DNA from: Planctomycetaceae bacterium
Lineage (GTDB): Bacteria > Planctomycetota > Planctomycetia > Planctomycetales > Planctomycetaceae
Length of the DNA stretch: 64,000 nt
Direction: 5' to 3'
Assembly: GCA_016795145.1 (NCBI GenBank)
Contig: JAEUII010000123.1
Span: 16,598 to 80,597, forward strand
Below the pieces are notes generated by a model, which was not told the DNA's origin, ran no database searches, and saw nothing but the letters and a program-made list of their open reading frames with translations. How positions within the stretch are numbered: the stretch's first letter is position 1; the number at the start of each line of letters is the position of its first letter. Positions 29,231-38,716 of this stretch are shown one piece after another. The position numbers were made by a program, and so were the translations under genes.

Positions 29231-30499
29231 CTAGCCGCCGATCAGGTAGAGGTGAGTATCGGTACGGAGCAGAATCTTTCCGTCAACGAACACTGGAGTC
29301 GCTGTCGTGTGCTCATCAGCGATCGTGTTTTCCGCCAGCACCTTGAAACTGTCCGCCTGCGCATCGACGACGAAGACTGTTCCATCCTGACGAGTCAGGT
29401 AGACGCGTCCATCGGCGACGACGGGAGACGAGCGGAAGGTGTGACGATTTTTCTTCAGCTGTCCGGACCAGATGGACTTGCCGGTCTGAAGATCCAGGCA
29501 GTCGACCATTCCGCGGTTCTCACCACCATCGCGACACACATAGATTCTTCCGTTGCAAATCGCGGGTGTCGGAACGTCGGCTGAAGTGCCCTCGTTGGAC
29601 CAGATCACGTGCGACTTTGAAATGTCACCCTGACCACCCATTCGAATCGCCGTCAGTGTGCCACCTCGAGAATACGGTGCGACGACAATTCCATCCGCAA
29701 CGGCGGCCGAAGCGATTGATCGGAAATACTTGTCGTTGTTCGGATTCATTCCGCTCAGACGCCAAAGCTCATGTCCATCATCTGCAGCATGTGCCGTCAC
29801 ATGATCGGCCCCCAGAACAACAATCGTCTGCTTGCCACCTTCGGTCACGGCAACAGGAGTCGCGTAACTCTGAGCCGCCTCTTCAGGAGCACCAAGGTTG
29901 CGATCCTGCTTCCACTTGAGTTCTCCTGAATCCTTGGCAAAAGCCGCAAGGTATGACGGGCCGGAATGCATGCAGGCGATGATGACGGCATCCGACGTCA
30001 GGACAGGAGAAGTGCCCAGGTCCCACCAAAGAGTATCTTCGCCATACAGCTTTTGAAGATTGTGATGCCACTTCTGCTCGCCATCGATGGTGAAGCAGCC
30101 AAAGTCCCCGCTCTTGAAATAGGCAAAGACAAACTTACCATCGGTCGCTGCCGAAGGATTGGCTCCTGTGCCGTCTTTTCCCGGCTTGCCATCGACGGAG
30201 CTGCCAAGCGTCTTTGACCAGAGCTGCTTGCCATCGCGACCAACACACAGCACAACGTTCTGCCCGTTCTCAGTGCCGGTCAGAAAGATCCGGTCGCCCG
30301 ACACAGCCGGAGTCGACGCGCCACGAATCGCCAGCGGAAACTTCCAGACGATATTCTTCGTCGCAGACCATTCCAGAGGATAGCCATTTCCGTCCGCCAC
30401 ACCGTTCCCATGAGGCCCTCGCCAGGTCGGCCAATCCCCGGCAAGTGCGACAGATAAAGAACACATCAACAGCGCGGAAAAGACTGGCATCAGTTTCAT
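29231..30499 (-). CDS. Exported PQQ-like beta-propeller protein
   Basis: A 422-residue protein with a signal peptide (MKLMPVFSALLMCSLSVALA). DWPTWRGPHGNGVADG is the typical opening of planctomycete PQQ-repeat proteins. It is followed by beta-propeller blades with GxxxWxxx-like repeats (GKQLWSKTL, GEQKWHHNL, GELKWKQD, GHELWRLSG, GKSIWSGQL). Proteins of this class resemble BamB or quinoprotein dehydrogenases, but no cofactor-binding set can be assigned here; many act as scaffolds. It lies upstream of the oxidoreductase and sulfatase genes on the same strand. Confidence 0.9.
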   Translation of the reverse strand: MKLMPVFSALLMCSLSVALAGDWPTWRGPHGNGVADGNGYPLEWSATKNIVWKFPLAIRGASTPAVSGDRIFLTGTENGQNVVLCVGRDGKQLWSKTLGSSVDGKPGKDGTGANPSAATDGKFVFAYFKSGDFGCFTIDGEQKWHHNLQKLYGEDTLWWDLGTSPVLTSDAVIIACMHSGPSYLAAFAKDSGELKWKQDRNLGAPEEAAQSYATPVAVTEGGKQTIVVLGADHVTAHAADDGHELWRLSGMNPNNDKYFRSIASAAVADGIVVAPYSRGGTLTAIRMGGQGDISKSHVIWSNEGTSADVPTPAICNGRIYVCRDGGENRGMVDCLDLQTGKSIWSGQLKKNRHTFRSSPVVADGRVYLTRQDGTVFVVDAQADSFKVLAENTIADEHTTATPVFVDGKILLRTDTHLYLIGG

Positions 30500-30598
30500 A
30501 AATCACCCTGAAGAAAAATGGCGGGCAGGGTTGAGGACGTTCGACGGAAGGATATCGGTCTGCCAATGAGGCGACACCAAAGGCACCATAAACAAAAA

Positions 30599-30621
30599 GC
30601 GACGGAGAAACACTCCGTCGC
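30599..30621 (-). terminator. Rho-independent terminator
   Basis: A perfect 9-bp stem GCGACGGAG / CTCCGTCGC with a 5-base loop. The minus strand continues TTTTTGTTT, ending the His-rich membrane protein gene (stop at 30746). A T-run on the plus side (GTTTTTTG) makes it bidirectional. Confidence 0.75.
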
Positions 30622-30745
30622 AAGAAGTTTTTTGTATTGTTAGTGCGTGGCCGTGGCCCCGACAGCACTACGTGGCCCTCACAGGAGTCTGCCGGAATTC
30701 GCTCGCCCCCAACTTCGTTTGAGTGGGGGAGTTCATCTTGGTGAA

Positions 30746-31282
30746 TCAGTGAGCATGAGCGGCGTGATGGTCGTGACCGTGACCGCCATGTGCATCATGC
30801 CCATGATCACCGTGAGAATGACCATCGTCATGCCCGTGTCCATGCCCATGACCGTGATCATCGTGGCCATGTCCATGATCATCTTCCGCGGGCTCTTCCG
30901 GGAATTCGCCGAATCGTCCAAAGGCACCGGAGAGCTGAGCGGAACCGCAGAGCAGCGCGATGCAGGTGAGCATTGTGACGTAGATGAACTTACCTGCGAA
31001 GTTGGACACAGCAAGCCCAACCATATAGTGCTTTCCACCTTCCGGCGGAGCAACCGCGCCCCAAACCAGCACGGCGGCCAGCATGAGCAGAAGGACGCCA
31101 ATCATTCCGCCTCGACGAAGAATTGGAAACGCCTTGGTCCAGTTCACACAGAAGGCCCAATAACCGATCCACGCCAGAAGCGGCAGCCAGGGCAGGACCA
31201 CTCGAACCAGATTCACAACGACGTTCAGCAATGCTGAGAGAACGTCAATCAGACTGCTAAAGAGATCAAACAATGCATCCAT
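30746..31282 (-). CDS. Membrane protein with His-rich metal-binding tail
   Basis: A 178-residue protein of no recognised family. Hydrophobic helices lie at about residues 5-50, 60-75 and 90-115, suggesting three to four membrane passes. From about residue 130 to the end the sequence is an acidic patch (EFPEEPAEDD) followed by roughly 45 residues that are almost only His, Gly and Asp (HGHGHDDHGHGH...). Such tails bind Zn, Ni or Co and occur in metal transporters and chaperones such as cation diffusion facilitators, but no transporter core is evident. The start is ATG 31282 with GGTGA before it. The His-rich codons give an overlapping artefactual frame (Met-rich) on the other strand. A terminator follows. 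Confidence 0.78.
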   Translation of the reverse strand: MDALFDLFSSLIDVLSALLNVVVNLVRVVLPWLPLLAWIGYWAFCVNWTKAFPILRRGGMIGVLLLMLAAVLVWGAVAPPEGGKHYMVGLAVSNFAGKFIYVTMLTCIALLCGSAQLSGAFGRFGEFPEEPAEDDHGHGHDDHGHGHGHGHDDGHSHGDHGHDAHGGHGHDHHAAHAH

Positions 31283-31285
31283 GTG

Positions 31286-31570
31286 TCACCAACGCGGCGA
31301 AATGAGCAATTTGCTGGAAAAGTCAGCATCGGCTGACTGTGACCCGTTCGTCGACAACAGTCTAGGCAAATGTGCCAGCGTTCCGCCACTCTGTACGGTT
31401 CGCGAGAATTCCGGTTCACCCACTTTCAGTGCGGTGACGATTGCGAGTGGCATCAGCACTGCCTTACCATCCTGATCGCTCGTGAATGGTACCGTTTTTG
31501 GCTCGAAAATGAGCTTTAAGATCCAGGTGAATCTTGCCCTCTTTGACTTCACTTTCGACTGAGACACCAC
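31286..31570 (-). CDS. Possible small ORF before the His-rich membrane protein
   Basis: A possible 94-residue frame from tandem GTG codons at 31570. It ends three bases before the ATG of the His-rich gene, which would suit an operon. It is basic at the N-terminus with no signal, helix or family recognised. Its first 37 bases overlap the start of the divergent ABC ATPase gene, which weakens the case for both starts. Included only because of the spacing; it may be chance. Confidence 0.2.
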   Translation of the reverse strand: MVSQSKVKSKRARFTWILKLIFEPKTVPFTSDQDGKAVLMPLAIVTALKVGEPEFSRTVQSGGTLAHLPRLLSTNGSQSADADFSSKLLISPRW

Positions 31571-32520
31571 TGCTGACTCTGTCTGACGTAGTGCTTGAGG
31601 GAGGGCAGCAAAGACGTCTGGATCACATTTCCCTGCAGATCGGCACTGGTCGGACGGCGATTGTTGGGCTTTCAGGAGCCGGCAAAACTTCGCTGCTCAA
31701 TGTTCTTGCCGGATTTGAAGCCCCTACAGACGGAAGATTGACGCTCGGCGGACAGCCGTCAAACCACCGTCTATTCCGTTACTGGGTGCCGCAAAACGGC
31801 GGATTATGGCCGCACATCTGTCTGATCGACCATCTGACGTTCGTCATTGAGCAGGCCGCCGATTCAGAAATCCGCAAAAAGTCAGACGAAATCCTTGGGG
31901 CATTTGATCTGAGGCACCGTGCGAATGCCTTCCCTGACGAACTTTCGCAGGGAGAACGTTCTCGCCTGGCTTTGGCCCGAGCCTTAATGGCGAATCCTCA
32001 AGTGCTGTTGGCAGATGAGCCATTGGCCCATGTGGACATCGTGCGGAAGCCGGAGTTCTGGAAGGCCGTTGATGATTGGATCGATCGTTCAGCAAGTTCA
32101 CTCATCTTTTCCAGCCATGAACCGGAAGTTGTGCGTCGGCATGCCGATCGGGTCATTGTGATGGAACAGGGGAGCGTGATTTTTGACGGTTCAGTCACAG
32201 AGCTCTACGACAACCCTCCGGATGAACGATCTGCCGTGTTTCTTGGTCCAATCAATTGGCTAACCGCCGAACGACTGTCGGACCTTGGAATCCAGCAACA
32301 AGGCGGGGATTGTGGAATTCGCCCCGAGCGAATCACACTTTCCGAAAGTCACTCGGGCCAGTGTGTGGTCGTTCAGAACAGTCCGTCCGGATACTTTCAG
32401 GAAACACGGTTGCAGCATGTCACAAATGGTTTCGAGCTGACCGTGATTCATCGGGGACTCCGGGTTCTGAGTCCCAGAACGCGAGTTTCAATCACCATCG
32501 ACCGAATTTCTGACGCGTAA
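31534..32520 (+). CDS. ABC transporter ATP-binding protein, orphan, FbpC/PotA-like
   Basis: A 328-residue protein, apparently from TTG 31534 with AGGTGA three bases upstream; no nearby ATG fits. It has Walker A GLSGAGKT (residues 45-52), Q-loop WVPQNGGLWP, signature LSQGERSRLALARAL, Walker B VLLADEPLAHVD and an H-loop SSHEPEVV. A C-terminal 80-residue extension with PERITL and ISPRT-like strands resembles the TOBE region of importer ATPases (iron/spermidine type). No permease or binding protein lies next to it, so the transporter is unknown. The NHL lipoprotein gene begins 19 bp after its stop and may be in the same transcript. Confidence 0.85.
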   Translation: MPSLTSLSTETPLLTLSDVVLEGGQQRRLDHISLQIGTGRTAIVGLSGAGKTSLLNVLAGFEAPTDGRLTLGGQPSNHRLFRYWVPQNGGLWPHICLIDHLTFVIEQAADSEIRKKSDEILGAFDLRHRANAFPDELSQGERSRLALARALMANPQVLLADEPLAHVDIVRKPEFWKAVDDWIDRSASSLIFSSHEPEVVRRHADRVIVMEQGSVIFDGSVTELYDNPPDERSAVFLGPINWLTAERLSDLGIQQQGGDCGIRPERITLSESHSGQCVVVQNSPSGYFQETRLQHVTNGFELTVIHRGLRVLSPRTRVSITIDRISDA

Positions 32521-32539
32521 CTGCGAATCGCCTTTCTGT

Positions 32540-33568
32540 ATGTCACCAACAGCCCGTCAACCTCAGGCCGACAGAACACGTCGAGACGTTCGAATGCGTT
32601 TCCAGGCTGGCGATTCCCGCACGTGTGAACGGAGCGCGATCAACCGTTCGGTACCTCGTTTTCGCATGGCGATTCTGTGCTTTGCCAGTCTGGTGCTGTT
32701 CGCAGGATGTGCTGAAACCGCATCAGATCCAGAACTGTTCGTTGAGGAAATTCAAAGCTGGGAAGTGCCCGCTTCCGGTCGTTTCCTGCCAGCTCCCCGC
32801 GGTCTGTATTCTGACGAAAACGACAACGTTTACATGCTTGATGATGCCGGGCGAGTTCTTGTCTACGACTCGAGCGGAAAAATCCTTCGGCAGTGGTACA
32901 TGCCAGAATACGAAATCGGCAAGCCGGAAGGTGTCTGGAAATTGAGGGATGGTCGAGTCGCCGTCGCGGATACTCATTACCATCGCGTCGTCGTCTTCAA
33001 ACCTGACGGTGTTGTCGACTTCATGTTCGGCACAAAAGGACGTGAACCGGGGCAGTTCAATTTTCCCGTGGCCATTGCTCAGGACAAAGACGGTTTTCTA
33101 TTTGTTGGCGAATACGGGGATCATCAGCGCATCCAGAAGTTCACAGAATCTGGTCAGTTTGTGCTTCAGTTTGGACAACATGGAACGGCCGACGGGGAGT
33201 TTCAGCGTCCGAGCGGACTGGCTCTTCGGGATGGTGAGATCTTTGTGGTGGACGCGTTCAACAACCGAGTCCAGGTCTTTGATGATGCTGGCAAATTCCT
33301 TCGAGTTTTGAAATTGCCGGACAATTCCGATCCGCTGGCGTATCCGTACGACATCCGAGTGACGTCGGAAAATTTGGTTTACATCATCGAAAACAAGGCG
33401 GCGCGGCTGACGGTGATGCGAACAGACGGCACAATGGTGGGCCGTTATGGTCACCCTGGTCGAGGAATGAACGAGTTTTATCAGCCATGGGATCTGACTG
33501 TGTTGAGTGATGGACGCGTGCTGATTGCGGACACAGGAAACCACAGGCTTGTGGAGTTGAAACTATGA
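32540..33568 (+). CDS. NHL-repeat lipoprotein
   Basis: A 342-residue protein, first gene of the tight cluster. A lipobox-type signal MAILCFASLVLFAGC ends at Cys57 if the first ATG is used, so the protein probably sits in a membrane facing the periplasm. ATG 32594 or ATG 32666 (directly before the hydrophobic stretch) are plausible shorter starts; none has a convincing ribosome binding site. The rest is a six-bladed NHL-type propeller with repeats GRVAVADTHYHRVVVF, GQFNFPVAIAQDKDGFLFV, GEFQRPSGLALRDGEIFVVD and GRVLIADTGNHRLVEL. Such propellers usually bind partners. Its stop overlaps the next start (ATGA), implying coupled translation. Confidence 0.87.
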   Translation: MSPTARQPQADRTRRDVRMRFQAGDSRTCERSAINRSVPRFRMAILCFASLVLFAGCAETASDPELFVEEIQSWEVPASGRFLPAPRGLYSDENDNVYMLDDAGRVLVYDSSGKILRQWYMPEYEIGKPEGVWKLRDGRVAVADTHYHRVVVFKPDGVVDFMFGTKGREPGQFNFPVAIAQDKDGFLFVGEYGDHQRIQKFTESGQFVLQFGQHGTADGEFQRPSGLALRDGEIFVVDAFNNRVQVFDDAGKFLRVLKLPDNSDPLAYPYDIRVTSENLVYIIENKAARLTVMRTDGTMVGRYGHPGRGMNEFYQPWDLTVLSDGRVLIADTGNHRLVELKL

Positions 33569-36500
33569 AGGGAATCGTCGCATTCTTTCGACGCCTCGTG
33601 CCGCGTCCTCATCGTCCTGTTGGCTGGCAGGCGACGATTCCGCTCGTGGTCTTCCTGACCGTATTCGCATTGATTGTTCTCTCGATCCTGCCGACGTTTA
33701 TCGTGACTGCCGGCAATCCGTCATTGTGGAGCCACAGTAAGCACCTGATTCGCTTTCCATTCCTCACCAATTGGGGTGTTGGATTCCCTCAGTTCGAACT
33801 GGTGCGCGAGCTTGAGTTTGCTCGGCCGTGGATGTTCCTGCTGCTCCTGTTGACTCCATGGATCTGGTGGATGCAGGCGGCGGGTCACGCTGGCTTGCCG
33901 TTCCGTCGAGGAATGATGGCGGCCTTTATCCGGCTGTGTCTCTGCGGGTTGCTGATTGTCGTACTGGCCGAACCACGAGCGGTGCGCACGAGTGATGTGG
34001 TATCGGTCGTTTACAACGTGGACGTCTCAGACTCTGTGAATCAGTATCGTGGGAAGATGCTGGAGTTTGTTGCAGACACCGCGGCGAAGAAACCGGGTTC
34101 CGATCAGGCGGGACTGGTGGTGTTCGGGCGAACCGCGGCGGTCGAGTATCCACCGAAGGAAACGTTCCCGTTCGAGAAGTTCATTAACTCCCAGGTCAGC
34201 CAGGATGCAACAAATCTGGAGCAATCGCTGGCTCTCAGTGCCGCCATGCTTCCGGAAGAAAACCTGGGCCGCATTGTCCTGCTAAGCGATGGCACCGAAA
34301 CGGTCGGGCAGTTGAAAGATGTGATTGATGACCTGCAGGCTCGCGGAGTTCAGGTGAATGTCGCCGCGGCAGACTACACATACGACAAAGAAGTGCTGCT
34401 GGAACGACTCGATCTTCCCCGTTTTGTACGGCTGGGTGAAACCTACGAAGCCTCGGTTGTGCTTCAGTCTCTGGATGCTGGCAAAGGCACTCTGGTGCTG
34501 ATGGACGGCGACAAGAAAATCGCCGAACGGGAAGTCAGTTTCGAGGCAGGCAAGAGCCGTCATACGTTCCCGATCAAAGTGGATCAGCCTGGTTACTACG
34601 AGTATTCCGCGCGGATCGAAGTGAATCCGGCCGAAGACAAGCGAGTCGAAAACAATGTCGTTCGCAACTATCTCTATCTCGAAGGGCCAGGACGCATTTT
34701 GATCGTCACTGACCCGGAAAGCTCCGGCGAGGAAGTTCGATTTCTTCAGATCGCGCTTCAGCAGGGAGAGCGACAGGTTGAGGTGTTGAATGCGCGTGAG
34801 TTTCCTTACGACCCCATGAACCTGATGCCGTACGACGCCGTGATTTTTGCCGACGTTGCAGAAGACAGCCTGCTGCAGACTCAAATCCAGGCCATGCATG
34901 ATGCAATCAAAAACCTGGGCATTGGCTTCATGATGGTCGGAGGACCAAACAGCTTTGGTCCTGGCGGATGGCAGGGGTCAGTGATCGAAGATGCTCTTCC
35001 GATTTCCATGGAGATCACCAACAAGAAAATTCTGCCCAAAGGTGCGCTGGCGATCATCCTGCATACGTGTGAGTTTCCCTCCGGAAACACATGGGCCAAG
35101 CGAATCACCAAGCGAGCCATTCAGGTGCTGAACTCGGAAGATCTCGTCGGTGTGATGGCTCAGACGATGAATGGAGATGAATGGATCTTTGAACTGACGC
35201 CCGCCTCGAAGTACTCCGAACTGGCCACAAAGATCAACAATGCCCAAATCGGGGACATGGGGACGTTCGGTACGACGATGCAAATGGGCTATGACGCGCT
35301 GCTGAAATCGGACGCGGCAACTCGCCACATGATCATCATCTCTGACGGAGACGCCCAGGCCCCGGTTCCTTCGTTAATCCAAAAGTTCCAGGAAGCACAG
35401 ATTTCTGTTTCCACGGTTGCAGTATTTCCGCACAACGGTGACGCAACAACTCTCAAGGAAATCGCCGCACTGACAAAGGGACGATTTCACTTTCCGAGTG
35501 ACCCAAATCAGCTTCCATCGATCTTCGTCAAGGAAGCGAAGACGCTGCGGCGAAGTCAGCTGCAGAATCGCAAGTTTGTTCCGGACCTGATGGCACCGGA
35601 CCCAATGCTGCGGGAAATCAACAGCACTCCCGATCTTTATGGTTACGTACTGACATCTCCCAAAGAAGATCCGCGTGCGACAATCGTTCTCGCGGCTCCT
35701 CCAACGGAAAGCGAAGCCGCGGCCGGCGACGGAGAACGTGACCCGATTCTGGCCGTCTGGCGTTATGGGCTGGGAGTTACTGCGGCGTACACCGCGGACT
35801 TCACCAATCGCTGGGGCAAGGACTGGGTTCGATGGGACCAGTTCCAGCAGTTAATCAACCAGATGGTGACCCGAATCAGCCGGACTCGTCGTGAACAGTT
35901 TCTGCGAGTCTACACGTATGTGAACGGCAACGAAGGAGTTGTCGTCGTGGAAGATTTCCATCCTGAAGAGACTCTGCTGGACATCAACGTTTCGGTCACA
36001 GGCCCGAACGAATTCGAACAGACTCAACCGGTCCGCCAAATCGCCCCGCGTCGATACCAGACTTCCATGCCGCTGAAGGGTGAAGGTCGCTACCAGGTGA
36101 TGATCGGTGCGACGGACGGTAAGCGAACTGAGACCGCGTATGCCGGGTTCATTGTGTCGTATTCTCCGGAGTACCTGCGATTCCGCTCTGATCCAATTGT
36201 GCTGAAGGGGATTGCCGATGCTACTGGCGGTGTGCAGATCGATCTCAATCAGGAGCCGGAAGAAATCGCCGAACAGTTGTTTGGCAACCGCAAGCCTCGA
36301 CGAAGCAGTCGCGCGATCTTCGAATGGTTCCTGATGCTGTTTGCTTTGCTGCTTCCAATCGATGTGGCAGTGCGACGCGTTCAAATGGATGTCGGCTGGT
36401 TCCTGCGACTGTTCCGTCGGGAGAAGAAAGAATCAACCGCGACAATTGGCGCATTGCTGCAGCGTGCCGAAGCCGTGCGTTCCAATATGAACACGCAGAA

Positions 36501-36720
36501 AGAAGGAACCGACGGTCGGCGAGAACCAGAACGGGAAGGACGTCCAATGCCTGTCCGTACTCAGAATCGCCCACCAGTTCCGCCAACATCACCAAGCCAG
36601 AGCGCACAGACTCAGCCCAGTTCTTCGAGCACGACTCCACCACCTTCAGGCGATGCCGACGCGACAACGTCACGTCTGCTGGCGCTGAAGAAAAAGCGTG
36701 AAGAAGGCAAGTCGCAGTAA
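33565..36720 (+). CDS. Large membrane protein with VWA and amidotransferase-like domains
   Basis: A 1051-residue membrane protein. Three N-terminal helices (about 21-47, 88-105, 117-137) precede a VWA domain whose MIDAS motif is intact (D153, S155, S157). A class I glutamine amidotransferase-like region follows (about 376-470: GRILIVTDPESSGEEVRF, GIGFMMVGGPNSFGPGGW), then a second VWA-like part around 588 (RHMIIISDGDAQAP). One more helix (about 916-938) and a Pro/Ser/Thr-rich cytoplasmic-looking tail close it. The catalytic Cys/His of true amidotransferases are not apparent, so this domain is probably structural. It overlaps the NHL gene by ATGA and precedes moxR by 80 bp. It is probably a large partner in the MoxR-driven envelope complex. 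Confidence 0.87.
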   Translation: MKGIVAFFRRLVPRPHRPVGWQATIPLVVFLTVFALIVLSILPTFIVTAGNPSLWSHSKHLIRFPFLTNWGVGFPQFELVRELEFARPWMFLLLLLTPWIWWMQAAGHAGLPFRRGMMAAFIRLCLCGLLIVVLAEPRAVRTSDVVSVVYNVDVSDSVNQYRGKMLEFVADTAAKKPGSDQAGLVVFGRTAAVEYPPKETFPFEKFINSQVSQDATNLEQSLALSAAMLPEENLGRIVLLSDGTETVGQLKDVIDDLQARGVQVNVAAADYTYDKEVLLERLDLPRFVRLGETYEASVVLQSLDAGKGTLVLMDGDKKIAEREVSFEAGKSRHTFPIKVDQPGYYEYSARIEVNPAEDKRVENNVVRNYLYLEGPGRILIVTDPESSGEEVRFLQIALQQGERQVEVLNAREFPYDPMNLMPYDAVIFADVAEDSLLQTQIQAMHDAIKNLGIGFMMVGGPNSFGPGGWQGSVIEDALPISMEITNKKILPKGALAIILHTCEFPSGNTWAKRITKRAIQVLNSEDLVGVMAQTMNGDEWIFELTPASKYSELATKINNAQIGDMGTFGTTMQMGYDALLKSDAATRHMIIISDGDAQAPVPSLIQKFQEAQISVSTVAVFPHNGDATTLKEIAALTKGRFHFPSDPNQLPSIFVKEAKTLRRSQLQNRKFVPDLMAPDPMLREINSTPDLYGYVLTSPKEDPRATIVLAAPPTESEAAAGDGERDPILAVWRYGLGVTAAYTADFTNRWGKDWVRWDQFQQLINQMVTRISRTRREQFLRVYTYVNGNEGVVVVEDFHPEETLLDINVSVTGPNEFEQTQPVRQIAPRRYQTSMPLKGEGRYQVMIGATDGKRTETAYAGFIVSYSPEYLRFRSDPIVLKGIADATGGVQIDLNQEPEEIAEQLFGNRKPRRSSRAIFEWFLMLFALLLPIDVAVRRVQMDVGWFLRLFRREKKESTATIGALLQRAEAVRSNMNTQKEGTDGRREPEREGRPMPVRTQNRPPVPPTSPSQSAQTQPSSSSTTPPPSGDADATTSRLLALKKKREEGKSQ

Positions 36721-36800
36721 GACAAACATCGGCGAGGACAAGCTTCCTCGTCACACAAACGAAACACGGTTCCTTTCACTTAACGCCAGATAACAGAACT

Positions 36801-37808
36801 ATGAATACACCGACCACACCCGAGCAACTGCAGGCCGAAGCGGATCAGTTTCGGAAGGAATTTGAAGGAGTCCGCGATGCCGTTGGACAAGTGATTGTCG
36901 GCCAGCAGCGAGTGGTCGAAGCAACGCTGACGGCCCTTCTTTGCGGTGGCAACGTTCTGCTGGAAGGCGTGCCTGGTCTCGGTAAGACGGAACTGGTGAA
37001 AGCACTGTCACAGGTGCTGAAGCTGCACTTCCGACGTATTCAGTTCACGCCCGACCTGATGCCAGCCGACGTGATCGGTACCAACATCATGACGACGGAT
37101 GATGCGGGCAAGTACCGCTTTGAATTTCGCGAGGGCCCGATCTTCACTCAGCTTCTGCTGGCCGACGAAATCAACCGCGCCACGCCGAAGACTCAATCCG
37201 CGCTGCTGGAAACCATGCAGGAAGGCACGGTGACAACCGGCGGCACAACCTACAAGCTGGAGCAGCCGTTCTTCGTCCTGGCGACTCAGAACCCCATTGA
37301 ACAGGAAGGTACGTTTCCGCTGCCGGAAGCCCAGCTGGACCGATTCATGTTCAAGGTCGTCGTTCCGTTCCTGAACCGCGCTGAACTGAACGAAGTGGTG
37401 AATCGAACGATTCTGAAGAAGCGTTACGAGGCGACTGCGATCCTGGATGGTCCTCGTATTCTTCATCTTCGTACAGTTCTGGATCGCGTGGTTGTCAGCG
37501 ATCCGATGAGAGACTATGCGTGCCGGCTGGTTCTGGCGACGCATCCGGATTCAGAATTTGCAACGGAGCGCATTCGCAAGTTTCTGCGATGGGGTGCCAG
37601 CCCTCGAGCTGCTCAGGCTCTGATTCGTTCAGCACGAGTCCGAGCGTTAAGCCAGGGACGTGCTCACGTGTCATTTCAGGACATTCGCTACTTTGCCCCG
37701 GAAGTTCTTCAGCATCGAGCTTTGTTGAACTACGACGGACAGGCAGAAAATGTTTCGATCCGCGATGTGATTGAAGAGTGTATTAACAAGCTGCCGACGG
37801 AGGCGTAA
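36801..37808 (+). CDS. MoxR family AAA+ ATPase
   Basis: A 335-residue cytoplasmic ATPase. Walker A is G56-V-P-G-L-G-K-T, Walker B is LLLADE (D122, E123), followed by INRATPKTQSALLETMQEG, and sensor 1 lies in FVLATQNPIEQEGTFPLPEAQLDRF. MoxR proteins work as chaperone-like partners of VWA proteins, helping to mature or insert metal in enzymes or complexes. Directly downstream is DUF58 (5-bp gap), then a VWA membrane protein, the classic MoxR-DUF58-BatA set. ATG 36801 is the only reasonable start. Confidence 0.95.
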   Translation: MNTPTTPEQLQAEADQFRKEFEGVRDAVGQVIVGQQRVVEATLTALLCGGNVLLEGVPGLGKTELVKALSQVLKLHFRRIQFTPDLMPADVIGTNIMTTDDAGKYRFEFREGPIFTQLLLADEINRATPKTQSALLETMQEGTVTTGGTTYKLEQPFFVLATQNPIEQEGTFPLPEAQLDRFMFKVVVPFLNRAELNEVVNRTILKKRYEATAILDGPRILHLRTVLDRVVVSDPMRDYACRLVLATHPDSEFATERIRKFLRWGASPRAAQALIRSARVRALSQGRAHVSFQDIRYFAPEVLQHRALLNYDGQAENVSIRDVIEECINKLPTEA

Positions 37809-37813
37809 CGGTT

Positions 37814-38716
37814 GTGACTGAAACCGCGACCCGCTTCACGAGTTTGTTTGATAACAGCACGCTTAGCCAGATCGAGCGGATGCGTCTGAGGCCGCTTCGT
37901 CGTCTGACGAATCGGGCTCGGGGCGAACATTTGTCTGGCAAAGGCGGCAGCAGCACAGACTTTGCTGACTTCCGTGACTACGCAGTCGGAGATGACCTGC
38001 GTTACGTCGACTGGAACATCTTTGCCCGTCTGCGCCGTCCGTATATCAAACAGTTTCAGCACGAAGAAGAAATGCACGTCGTGCTGATGGTGGACGCCTC
38101 CACGTCGATGATGTTTGACAACAAACTGCTGCTCGCAAAGCAGGCTGCCGCTGCCATGGGAATCATGGGGCTGCACAATGTCGAACGCGTCAGTGCCTAC
38201 GCGATGCACAGCCAGGACGGAAAGCCCTGGATGCTTCCGCCCGGCACCGGACGTACTCGAATTCGCCAGTTGCTTCAGTTCCTTGAGCAACTGGAAGGCG
38301 GGGGAAATATTCCTGTCGAACGTGCTATTGAGACCATGCTGCGATTTCATCGAGGGCGCGGCGTGGCAATTCTGATCAGCGACTTTCTGTCATTCGGTGA
38401 CCTCGCACGCCCTTTCAATCTGCTGTTCAGTTCCGGGCTTGAAGTCTGGGGACTGCAGATTCTGAGTGATGCGGAGATTAATCCGAACGTTCAGGGAGAC
38501 CTCCGATTCATCGACAGTGAGACACAGGAAACGCTGGACATCACAAACGCCTCAGAACTTCTGTCGGTGTATCACGATCAGAGGTTGTGGCTACAGCAGA
38601 ATCTGGATTCGATGTGCCGAAGCCGTCAGGGAAGATTCCTGTCGGTGAGTTCTTCCATGTCGATTCAAACGGTTCTGTTTGAACATCTTTGTCGACAGGG
38701 GTGGGTGCAGCGATGA
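37814..38716 (+). CDS. DUF58 domain protein
   Basis: A 300-residue protein starting at GTG 37814. The DUF58 signature is FADFRDYAVGDDLRYVDWN (about residues 50-70). It is followed by a VWA-like fold with an intact D94-x-S96-x-S98 MIDAS motif (LMVDASTSM) and LISDFLSFGD. DUF58 proteins pair with MoxR ATPases in many phyla. No transmembrane helix is evident, so it is probably cytoplasmic. Its stop overlaps the ATG of the next gene (ATGA), so translation is coupled. Confidence 0.95.
   Translation: MTETATRFTSLFDNSTLSQIERMRLRPLRRLTNRARGEHLSGKGGSSTDFADFRDYAVGDDLRYVDWNIFARLRRPYIKQFQHEEEMHVVLMVDASTSMMFDNKLLLAKQAAAAMGIMGLHNVERVSAYAMHSQDGKPWMLPPGTGRTRIRQLLQFLEQLEGGGNIPVERAIETMLRFHRGRGVAILISDFLSFGDLARPFNLLFSSGLEVWGLQILSDAEINPNVQGDLRFIDSETQETLDITNASELLSVYHDQRLWLQQNLDSMCRSRQGRFLSVSSSMSIQTVLFEHLCRQGWVQR

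Noticed and set aside
30647..31237. Plus-strand open frame of 196 codons opposite the His-rich gene
   Set aside because: Its Met/Ile/Val/Thr-rich part is the complement of the His/Asp codons of the minus-strand gene; no ribosome binding site or domain.
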